From JABIEQ01 sp964516055 (GTDB lineage: Bacteria; Patescibacteriota; Patescibacteriia; Magasanikbacterales; UBA922): 11,516 nt of DNA. Shown piece by piece: positions 6,325 to 11,516 of this stretch. Each line of letters starts with the position of its first letter. Within the stretch, counting starts at the first letter, position 1. The notes under the pieces are model-generated. The model was not told where the DNA came from, searched no databases, and saw nothing but the letters and a program-made list of their open reading frames with translations. The stretch spans positions 1 through 11,516 of the forward strand of contig CAZEYK010000038.1 of the NCBI GenBank assembly GCA_964516055.1. Reading direction: 5' to 3'. Both the position numbers and the translations under genes were made by a program.

Positions 6325-8208
6325 TTAGTTGTACATTCGTTCAATATTGATATCGGTATAATAGTGTTTTAATAATTCTTCATACGTGGCATGTTCTTTT
6401 TCGGCGCGAAGTGTGGCATCTCGTTGGCTCATACCAACACCATGACCAAATAATTTTCGTCCTGTGTCATAGACAACAGGAACTGAGACAAGCCATGGTT
6501 TTTGACTGCCACCCCAAACTTCTGTCCAACTTCGTGTTCGTCCATCGCTGTTTCCGAAGTATGGTGTGATGACGACGTTATTATCGTAGGTTACCATTTC
6601 TCCACGAGTTGCTTGTGTAGCAATGACGTAATTTCCGGTAATTTTTTCATTTTCTACTCCAAGATATAATTGATCCCCCGTATGTGCAACAACATTAAAA
6701 AATCGATCAGCATGTTTGTCGCTGTAGGCCATGATGTAATAGGCATAGGTTCTGGAAACAATTGATTGTGCTTTAAGAAATTCAATTGGATCACTATTTG
6801 AAGCTTCAGCAACACCGGCAACATAATCTTCTATTGGCAATTCGTTGATAAAGTACTGATCTTGTTTGTCTTTGGTTGATCTATATTCAAATATTCCGCG
6901 ATAGGTATTAAAACTTAACTTTCCTCGCCATGACACTGTTCGTTCGTAATTTGGCAATGTGAAAGTTGCATGGATATTATTCTCTGGTACAAGACGAATG
7001 TACGTATCTGTTTCAAATGTGAGCTCGCTACTTGAAAAGGTAAACCTTCCTGTCTTAGCATTGTATGTCATGTTAGCACTTTTCCCTGATGGCAATACTC
7101 CCATTTTTACAAGTCCATTGTATACTTTATAGGCGTCGTTGTTTGGCACAAAAATAATTTGTTCTGGATTTTTCCAAACTCCCACTCGAATAAGTGGTTC
7201 TTTGTCTAAGCGACGCGCTTTCATAATAGGCGTATTTTTGTTGGAAAAGGTTGGTTCCTTGTAATGACTCGGCGCGTCTTGGGTTACCGTAACTTTGACT
7301 TCAGCGAGTTGATCATCGAGCACTTCTCCGTTTACAACGGCGGCGAGACTCAGTGTATATGCTCCTTTTTTTGTTGGTGCACGAAGGAAAAAGGTATCTT
7401 TTGTGGTTTCGTCGGGACTAAGTGAGGTATTTTTTTCAAAAATAAGTGAACTGCTCTCCCATGATGTGTCGGCAAACGTGAGGTTGTCATCTGGTTTGTT
7501 GGCAATGATTCCATATTCTTGCCAAGATTCTTCACCCGTGTTTCTCAGCCCCATAATGAGTTTTATTTGTTCTCCTCCTTGAACCTCAAAAGATCGCTTG
7601 TTGAGGACGGTGCGCTGCGCACCGAGTGCTTTTTTTTGTAATTCCGTTTGGGATTCTTCTATTTGGGTTATTGGCAGTTGTTCTTGTTTTTCTACTGCAG
7701 CTTTTTGTGATGGAGCCACGACAATAATTTTGAGGTAAAAGTATCCTCCTTTGAGCCACGTATATCCTTCTGCCGCAAGGTAAAATTCTTCTTGATATTC
7801 ACCAGGTGTTGTTGGGGCGTGAAATGGGATAGTTAATGTTCCCACTTCTCCTGGAGCAATGACGGAAGGTTCCATGAGTGTTGTTTGTTCTTGACTTACC
7901 CATCCTGCACCAGCAAAGGCAGATTTTCTGTATCGAGGAACTTCAGTATAGGCAGAAATGTGGCGGCCTCCTGCTTTTTTCCAGGTGGCAGTCCCAACGT
8001 TTTTGAATTTAATCTCGATGTTTTTGGTGGTACCTGCCTCTATGAGCACGGGATCGCTGATTGATTGGCTCAAATATTGTGCTGCGTAGGCACTGTCTCT
8101 TATGGTTGGCTGTGGATTTTTGGCTTCAACGGATGGCGTCCATATTGCCCAGAATGTCGCGAGAAGGCAGAGAAAAAAATAGTGTTTGTATTTGTGATAA
8201 AAAAACAT
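6325..8208 (-). CDS. Secreted SpoIID/LytB-domain protein with two Ig-like modules
   Basis: Probably a cell-wall lytic transglycosylase, cutting glycan strands outside the membrane. The 627-aa protein starts with a signal peptide (about 1-29, cleavage after VEA). Two beta-sandwich repeats of the NBR1 central-domain type follow (about 45-165 and 205-309), with matching motifs KNVGTATW and RNTGEESW, and APGEVGTLTIPFHAPTTPGEY against a diverged SPDETTKDTFFLRAP. The SpoIID domain occupies about 340-627. It has NELPIEDYVAGVAE (455-468), in which E468 lies where SpoIID's catalytic glutamate is expected, then FLKAQSIVSRTYAYY and GHGVGMSQ (588-595). Canonical SpoIID acts in engulfment, but the domain is common in non-sporulators as a wall enzyme. 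The ATG at 8208 is about 21 nt from a predicted start and has no SD. Confidence 0.85.
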   Translation of the reverse strand: MFFYHKYKHYFFLCLLATFWAIWTPSVEAKNPQPTIRDSAYAAQYLSQSISDPVLIEAGTTKNIEIKFKNVGTATWKKAGGRHISAYTEVPRYRKSAFAGAGWVSQEQTTLMEPSVIAPGEVGTLTIPFHAPTTPGEYQEEFYLAAEGYTWLKGGYFYLKIIVVAPSQKAAVEKQEQLPITQIEESQTELQKKALGAQRTVLNKRSFEVQGGEQIKLIMGLRNTGEESWQEYGIIANKPDDNLTFADTSWESSSLIFEKNTSLSPDETTKDTFFLRAPTKKGAYTLSLAAVVNGEVLDDQLAEVKVTVTQDAPSHYKEPTFSNKNTPIMKARRLDKEPLIRVGVWKNPEQIIFVPNNDAYKVYNGLVKMGVLPSGKSANMTYNAKTGRFTFSSSELTFETDTYIRLVPENNIHATFTLPNYERTVSWRGKLSFNTYRGIFEYRSTKDKQDQYFINELPIEDYVAGVAEASNSDPIEFLKAQSIVSRTYAYYIMAYSDKHADRFFNVVAHTGDQLYLGVENEKITGNYVIATQATRGEMVTYDNNVVITPYFGNSDGRTRSWTEVWGGSQKPWLVSVPVVYDTGRKLFGHGVGMSQRDATLRAEKEHATYEELLKHYYTDINIERMYN

Positions 8209-8235
8209 AAAATATGGTATTCAATAAGAATTATT

Positions 8236-8264
8236 AGTATACCAGTTTTTCTTTTTTCATTCAA
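8236..8264 (-). promoter_or_regulatory. Promoter of the SpoIID-NUDIX operon
   Basis: Read on the minus strand, TTGAAT (8264-8259), a 17-bp spacer and TATACT (8241-8236), preceded by TGG, form an extended -10 promoter with start near 8229. The -35 box touches that of the divergent flippase promoter. Confidence 0.65.
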
Positions 8265-8269
8265 TTGAA
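8260..8269. promoter_or_regulatory. Palindrome joining two divergent -35 boxes
   Basis: TTCAATTGAA is a perfect 10-bp palindrome. Its left half lies in the minus-strand -35 box (8259-8264) and its right half in the plus-strand -35 box (8265-8270). One protein bound here would block both promoters. The symmetry may also simply follow from two abutting TTGAA motifs. Confidence 0.5.
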
Positions 8270-8293
8270 AAGTAGCCTATAACCTGATACACT
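8265..8293 (+). promoter_or_regulatory. Promoter of the flippase gene
   Basis: TTGAAA (8265-8270), a 17-bp spacer and TACACT (8288-8293) with an upstream TGA make an extended -10 promoter. Start is expected near 8300, giving a leader of about 30 nt. Confidence 0.6.
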
Positions 8294-8329
8294 ACGGCCA
8301 TCAAGAAGACCATATTTTCTCTTTATTTT

Positions 8330-9751
8330 ATGTCTACGACAAGAAAAATTGCACATAATACCCTGATACAAATTTCAGGAAAAGTGGTGTCTACGTTACT
8401 TGGTCTTGTGGCGATTGGAATGATGACGCGATATTTGGGTCAAGCCCAATTTGGGTGGTACGTCACGGTTATTTCTTTTTTGGGATTTGCTGGAATTTTG
8501 ATTGATTTTGGATTGATCCCGGTGACAGCGCAAATGATGAGTGAACCGAAGTTTGATAAAACAGTTTTGTTTAAAAATTTATTGGGTTTCCGATTTGTGA
8601 CGGCCTTTGTTTTTTTTGGCATTATTCCTTTTTTGGCATGGCTATTTCCCTATCCACGTGAGGTAAACATTGCTATTGGTTTTGTGTCGTTATCCTTTTT
8701 GGCAATTTCCATGAACCAAGTATTGATTGGTTTTTACCAAACAAAATTGAAAATGCATGTTCAGGTTATTGGCGAAGTTTTTGGTCGCTTGGTGCTTATT
8801 GCTGGATTATTTTTGGTGATAACAAATGCCCTTGGTTTTTTGCCAGTGATGGGTGTGGTGACGCTTGCGAGCTTATCATATACTGCGATGCTGTGGCTGA
8901 ATGCGAGGCGTTATGCTAAGACGGGATTTGCTTTTGATGCTGCTATTTGGAAATCTATTTCTATAAAAATGTGGCCGATTGCGGTGTCTATTATGTTTAA
9001 TGTGGTGTATCTCAAAGGTGATGTGCTGATTTTGTCTGTGTTTCGCGATCAGGTTGAAGTTGGATTGTATGGAGCGGCGTATCGAGTGATTGATATTTTG
9101 GCACAAACGGCGATGATGATTATGGGGGTAATGCTGCCATTACTGGCGTATGCGTGGTCACGAAAAGACACCAAGACCTTTCAACAACGGTACCAACAGT
9201 CCTTTGATGTGATGATGATGTTGGCACTCCCTATGACAGTAGGATTGATGTTGACGGCTAACCAAATCATGGCTATGATAGGTGGACGTGAATTTGTTGC
9301 ATCGGGAAAACCATTACAGATTTTGGCTATTGCGGTATTTGGGGTGTATTTAGGTGGTGTGTTTGGGCATGCGGCGGTGGCCATTAATAAACAAAAACAA
9401 ACGATGTGGGTTTATATGTCGAATGCGGTAATTACGCTTATTGGTTATGGCATATTTATTCCCCGGTACGGGATGTGGGGGGCGGCGTGGATGACGGTTT
9501 TTTCTGAATTGTATGCGGGGATTTTTCTTTTTTTGATAATACGATATTATAGTAAAACAAAATTGTCGCTGGTGGTGTTTGGAAAAATATTGTTGGCGAC
9601 GATACTTATGGGAGGCACGGTGTATTATTATGTGCCAACTATGCATGTACTTATTTCTATTGCACTGGGTGGGGTGGTGTATGGAACGGTATTGGTGGTG
9701 ACTGGTGGAATTTCTCAATCAACGATTCGAGAGGTTGTCCGATTTCGATAG
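8330..9751 (+). CDS. Oligosaccharide flippase family protein (Wzx/RfbX type)
   Basis: Polytopic membrane transporter expected to move a lipid-linked glycan unit across the cytoplasmic membrane for surface polysaccharide or glycoprotein assembly. The 473-aa length and hydrophobic segments spread over the whole protein (I estimate 12-14) fit the polysaccharide-biosynthesis/MOP superfamily. The N-terminal pattern TTRKIAHNTLIQISGKVVS...GMMTRYLGQAQFGWY is characteristic, with the first helix followed by TRYLG..QFG.Y. The ATG at 8330 is about 30 nt from the predicted start and has no SD. Codons are slightly richer in G/T at third positions than in recA. It stands alone, with no glycosyltransferase genes beside it in this window, so the cargo cannot be inferred. 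Confidence 0.88.
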   Translation: MSTTRKIAHNTLIQISGKVVSTLLGLVAIGMMTRYLGQAQFGWYVTVISFLGFAGILIDFGLIPVTAQMMSEPKFDKTVLFKNLLGFRFVTAFVFFGIIPFLAWLFPYPREVNIAIGFVSLSFLAISMNQVLIGFYQTKLKMHVQVIGEVFGRLVLIAGLFLVITNALGFLPVMGVVTLASLSYTAMLWLNARRYAKTGFAFDAAIWKSISIKMWPIAVSIMFNVVYLKGDVLILSVFRDQVEVGLYGAAYRVIDILAQTAMMIMGVMLPLLAYAWSRKDTKTFQQRYQQSFDVMMMLALPMTVGLMLTANQIMAMIGGREFVASGKPLQILAIAVFGVYLGGVFGHAAVAINKQKQTMWVYMSNAVITLIGYGIFIPRYGMWGAAWMTVFSELYAGIFLFLIIRYYSKTKLSLVVFGKILLATILMGGTVYYYVPTMHVLISIALGGVVYGTVLVVTGGISQSTIREVVRFR

Positions 9752-9778
9752 TTGTACTAAATGTTCACTTTTAACGAA

Positions 9779-9807
9779 GAACATGCCATGATGGTGTGTT
9801 CTTTTTT
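9779..9807 (+). terminator. Intrinsic terminator of the flippase gene
   Basis: GAACATGCC (9779-9787) pairs with GGTGTGTTC (9793-9801) through nine pairs including two G-U, loop ATGAT, followed by six T. It separates the flippase from the compositionally different region to its right. Confidence 0.8.
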
Positions 9808-9865
9808 GTTGCGTGAAAGCAGTTCTTACGCACGGAGACAACCTATACACTAAAGGGGGATCAAA

Positions 9866-9943
9866 ATGAAAAGGAATGAACTGTTCACCTGCTGGGAGAG
9901 GTTCGTGGCGTTTTTCTTTGGGGTATGGCGCCATTTGTCTTGA
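9866..9943 (+). CDS. Possible 25-residue small protein or leader peptide
   Basis: A 25-codon frame starting MKRNELFTCWERF and ending GVWRHLS has an AAGGGGG sequence (9853-9859) six bases before its ATG. That can pair over seven positions with the anti-SD, one of them G-U. This is the best-spaced SD in the window, where most genes have none. The product has basic ends around an aromatic, hydrophobic core (FVAFFFGVW). The frame contains the perfect palindrome ATGGCGCCAT (9925-9934), and its TGA stop lies inside the -35 box of the next promoter. No database family is recognised; chance cannot be excluded at this length. Confidence 0.4.
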   Translation: MKRNELFTCWERFVAFFFGVWRHLS

Positions 9944-9967
9944 CAAAAGGCATTTTTTTGATAGTAT
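9940..9967 (+). promoter_or_regulatory. Promoter of the hairpin leader and GC-rich genes
   Basis: A perfect -35 box TTGACA (9940-9945), a 16-bp spacer and TAGTAT (9962-9967; four of six consensus) predict a start near 9974. This would give a leader of roughly 175 nt before the ATG at 10148. Confidence 0.5.
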
Positions 9968-10021
9968 GAGTTGTTCGGTTGAATAACCAAACATTGTTCA
10001 TTACACATGAAGACATGACTA

Positions 10022-10084
10022 TGGTCTGGTGTTGGAGTTATAAGAAAGAACGTTTTTCTTTTTTGTAACTCCAACGCCAGGCCA
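10022..10084 (+). ncRNA. 29-bp perfect hairpin in the leader of the GC-rich genes
   Basis: Bases 10022-10050 pair without interruption with 10056-10084 around the loop CGTTT. Of the 29 pairs, four are G-U (10025-10081, 10030-10076, 10041-10065, 10044-10062). All four would be A-C mismatches in the opposite transcript, so the structure is fully paired only in plus-strand RNA. The distal half is AT-rich and the basal half GC-rich. A poly-T loop side is present but no T run follows the base, so it is not an ordinary terminator. It may be a structured regulatory leader or part of a small RNA. Confidence 0.75.
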
Positions 10085-10125
10085 AACACAAATCACTTTC
10101 GAATACTTCGTAACGTGATGGCCTG
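10078..10125 (+). promoter_or_regulatory. Second leader hairpin, mutually exclusive with the first
   Basis: CAGGCC (10078-10083) can pair with GGCCTG (10120-10125). Inside it ATCAC (10092-10096) pairs with GTGAT (10115-10119) and CGAA (10100-10103) with TTCG (10107-10110). CAGGCC is also the base of the 29-bp hairpin's right arm, so the outer helices of the two structures cannot form together. Confidence 0.45.
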
Positions 10126-10147
10126 ATTTTCCGCAGAGAAAAAACTC

Positions 10148-10288
10148 ATGAACAAAACCACCAAGACCCTGACCGCCGAGCTGATCTCCCGCGCCACCGC
10201 CGTGCTCGGCAGCACGATCTTCGCCAGCCTGCTGGCGCTGGTGGAGGCCTCTTTCCAGGTGCCGCAGTTCGGTTCCTACCACAATTAG
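10148..10288 (+). CDS. 46-residue GC-rich small protein, unknown
   Basis: The frame MNKTTKTLTAELISR...FGSYHN is strikingly GC-rich: 42 of its 46 sense codons end in G or C, unlike the AT-ending codons of ftsK or recA. It has a Thr/Lys-rich start and a hydrophobic stretch (about 18-33, AVLGSTIFASLLALVE) that could be one membrane or amphipathic helix. SD support is poor (only AGAG in 10135-10138). The stop is 9 nt before the next start, and AGGG at 10287-10290 overlapping the stop serves as a weak SD for that gene, suggesting translational coupling. I know no matching family. The codon bias makes it likely that the frame is real. Confidence 0.6.
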   Translation: MNKTTKTLTAELISRATAVLGSTIFASLLALVEASFQVPQFGSYHN

Positions 10289-10297
10289 GGTCCGACG

Positions 10298-11131
10298 ATG
10301 CTGTTCCACCTCAACCTCATGTTGTGGAGGATTGAAGAGGTCTGCGAGGGAATCATTCCAAAAGAAATCCCTTCAAAGATACGTAGGCTCCTACGGCGCG
10401 CCATCAAGGACGTGCCCCAGGAGCTCCTTGAGCTCTACGTTTTCCTCCATGACATTGACAAGACAACTCACCTTTTTTTGACGTTCGAGGAAAACGGACA
10501 GGAGGATTTTCCTGTCACCCTTGATCTCTGGATCGAAATGTTGTGTGGAGACGAGGACGGGCATGCCGTCCTCGGTGGCGATACCAACGCCCTTAGCTGG
10601 TACTGCCATGCCATTGGCATTCGGGCCATTGGTTACCAGGGCCACGACAAAGCCTCGGCTGTGCGTCTCGAGGCTCTCGATACCAGGAAAAAAGACTTGA
10701 TCATCATGGTTCGCTACCACGAGGTGGCGTTCCAGTTCAACTGCGTAAATATCCCGGCATTCGAAGAGCTCTTTGGAACCATGAGCCCCAAAGAGCGAGA
10801 CATGTGCATGCTCGCATCGTTCATCGATACAGCAGCTTCGCTGCGCGAGAACGGCCGGCCGGACTTCACGAACTTCCTCTTTTTTGCCAGGTCTCGCTTG
10901 GCGGCAGAGGCATTCGATGAGCTCTGCCTGCGGTTGCAGGATGAAAAAAACTTGGATGAACATAAACTCAGGAAGGCACTCACGGCGTTGCGAAAGTCTC
11001 CCGAGGCCTTCCAGGACATGTCGGTCGAGGAGGTGTTCCACACCTTCGTAAAAGAATGCCGCCGCCCAGAAGTGACGCCTGACCAGGTTCGAGAGGCCTT
11101 GGCGCCGCAGATTGCAACAAAGCGAGGTTAA
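10298..11131 (+). CDS. 277-residue hypothetical protein, GC-rich codons
   Basis: I do not recognise a family. The protein is soluble-looking, with no signal peptide or membrane span, and rich in predicted helix: an N-terminal basic helical segment (PSKIRRLLRRAIKDVPQELLELYVFLH), a middle mixed region with a Gly-rich turn (GDEDGHAVLGGDTNALSWYCHAIGIRAIGYQG), and a C-terminal helical part (KLRKALTALRKSPEAF, MSVEEVFHTFVKECRR, TPDQVREALAPQ). Of the first 30 codons 19 end in G or C. It forms a unit with the 46-aa gene 9 nt upstream, and a terminator hairpin overlaps its stop. The opposite strand is also open for 345 codons. The plus frame is preferred for its amino-acid composition, coupling and terminator. 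Composition suggests acquisition by transfer. Confidence 0.65.
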   Translation: MLFHLNLMLWRIEEVCEGIIPKEIPSKIRRLLRRAIKDVPQELLELYVFLHDIDKTTHLFLTFEENGQEDFPVTLDLWIEMLCGDEDGHAVLGGDTNALSWYCHAIGIRAIGYQGHDKASAVRLEALDTRKKDLIIMVRYHEVAFQFNCVNIPAFEELFGTMSPKERDMCMLASFIDTAASLRENGRPDFTNFLFFARSRLAAEAFDELCLRLQDEKNLDEHKLRKALTALRKSPEAFQDMSVEEVFHTFVKECRRPEVTPDQVREALAPQIATKRG

Positions 11132-11144
11132 GGCCTCGTTTTTT
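11123..11144 (+). terminator. Terminator overlapping the stop of the 277-aa gene
   Basis: CGAGG (11123-11127) and CCTCG (11134-11138) form a 5-bp stem, followed by six T. The TAA stop (11129-11131) sits in the loop, so coding ends inside the terminator. No T run exists for the opposite direction. Confidence 0.65.
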
Positions 11145-11516
11145 GCTTGTATAGAGCTAAATTTAGTTAGTTCGAGAGTAGCAAAATCGTGTGCAAAGGG
11201 GTTTGCGACACGCTCGAACACAGACATCCAATTTTCCGCTGAAATAAGCAATGTTCTATTCCCTATCACTCGGTTCGAGCCTAAATTGCGAACAATGCTT
11301 TTTCGTCTGTTTTCTGGGGAAGTATGAAACTGCGCTCTTGCTCTCATCATGGTTGAAACATGATCAAGAATTGTGTCTTGTTCACAAAAGCCTGCATGAA
11401 TTTCTTCCCGCTTTTGCTTGATCTTCATGATTCGTTTTTCATAGTCATTTTTCTGTTACAAAAATTCTTCATCGTTCAATAATCCTCTACAGCTCATACC
11501 TGTAAGGTTCTTTTTT
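11130..11516 (-). pseudogene. Serine recombinase C-terminal remnant with in-frame stop
   Basis: On the minus strand, entering from the right edge, the translation reads LTGMSCRGLLNDEEFL, then TAA (11458-11456), then QKNDYEKRIMKIKQKREEI. The motif GL.(N/S)DEEFL.QK.(X)YEK.I..IK is the coiled-coil region of large serine recombinases (site-specific resolvase/integrase family). Further on, FHTSPENRRKSIVRNLGSN...LLISAENW, with LGSN at 11284-11273, fits the conserved C-terminal block of such proteins, as does LELTKFSSIQAKNEALTS. Only the C-terminal part is in view; the catalytic Ser domain would lie right of the window. The stop makes a pseudogene or a truncated protein. The true 3' end is unclear because the frame runs on, open, through the antisense of the 277-aa gene to 10391. 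Confidence 0.6.

Noticed and set aside
6315..6344. TTG start adding ten residues to the NUDIX protein
   Set aside because: It overlaps the upstream gene, uses a rare start codon and lacks an SD; the ATG at 6314 fits better.
9719..10309. Three minus-strand frames (79-96 codons)
   Set aside because: They run across the flippase terminator, the promoter and the 29-bp hairpin, or antisense to the 46-aa gene, with biased composition and no start signals.
11112..11327. 71-codon plus-strand frame after the 277-aa gene
   Set aside because: It is antisense to the recombinase remnant, starts inside the previous gene and has no SD.
10391..11428. 345-codon minus-strand frame covering the 277-aa gene and beyond
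   Set aside because: Its left two thirds have the Cys/His/Arg-rich look of an antisense frame in GC-rich coding DNA. Only the right third (recombinase-like) is meaningful, and is annotated separately as a pseudogene.
11456..11458. Stop-codon reassignment to explain the TAA in the recombinase
   Set aside because: Known recoding in these lineages concerns TGA, and TAA is used as a terminal stop by rodZ and recA here.
1..11516. CRISPR array, tRNA, rRNA or complete insertion sequence
   Set aside because: No regularly spaced repeats, cloverleaf with conserved TTC arm, rRNA segment or transposase with terminal repeats was seen on either strand.

Overview
The window looks like chromosome from a small-genome, AT-rich bacterium, most plausibly a Candidate Phyla Radiation (Patescibacteria) member. 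This rests on gene style: a short four-helix FtsK with long poly-acidic stretches, a minimal RodZ-like protein, several genes that appear to start on or within about 30 nt of a -10 box without a Shine-Dalgarno (SD) sequence, and a SpoIID-type protein in a gene set with nothing else from sporulation. No 16S gene or other taxonomic marker is present, so this is an inference.

Layout. 1-842 has no protein gene. It holds a bidirectional terminator (26-55), a second hairpin terminator (299-322), a T-rich tract with one perfect DnaA box and a duplicated 17-mer (348-450), and a rod-shaped structured RNA candidate closed by an 11-bp perfect stem (538-685, 6S-like). 843-5457 is the housekeeping block: ftsK, a rodZ-like gene and recA in the order known from Firmicutes, with a promoter, palindrome and terminator-like hairpin between rodZ and recA. 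5497-5721 encodes a 74-aa single-span membrane protein. On the minus strand, a SpoIID-domain secreted protein and a NUDIX hydrolase form an operon (8208 down to 5763). A Wzx-type flippase (8330-9751) diverges from it, and the two promoters have -35 boxes that abut inside one palindrome.

From about 9808 to the right edge the character changes. There is a 25-codon reading frame with a strong SD, a TTGACA promoter, an uninterrupted 29-bp hairpin that pairs fully only in plus-strand RNA, and then two genes with distinctly GC-rich codons (46 aa and 277 aa, neither recognised). These end in a terminator fused to the second stop codon. Facing them on the minus strand is the C-terminal end of a large serine recombinase with an in-frame stop. 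I read this as an acquired cassette beside a decayed integrase, and it is the part of the window most worth following up.

How the genes work together: FtsK (chromosome segregation at the septum), RodZ (cell shape), RecA (recombination), SpoIID-like glycan cleavage and the lipid-linked glycan flippase are all chromosome or envelope maintenance functions. The NUDIX enzyme is probably nucleotide-sugar or ADP-ribose housekeeping, co-transcribed with the wall gene.
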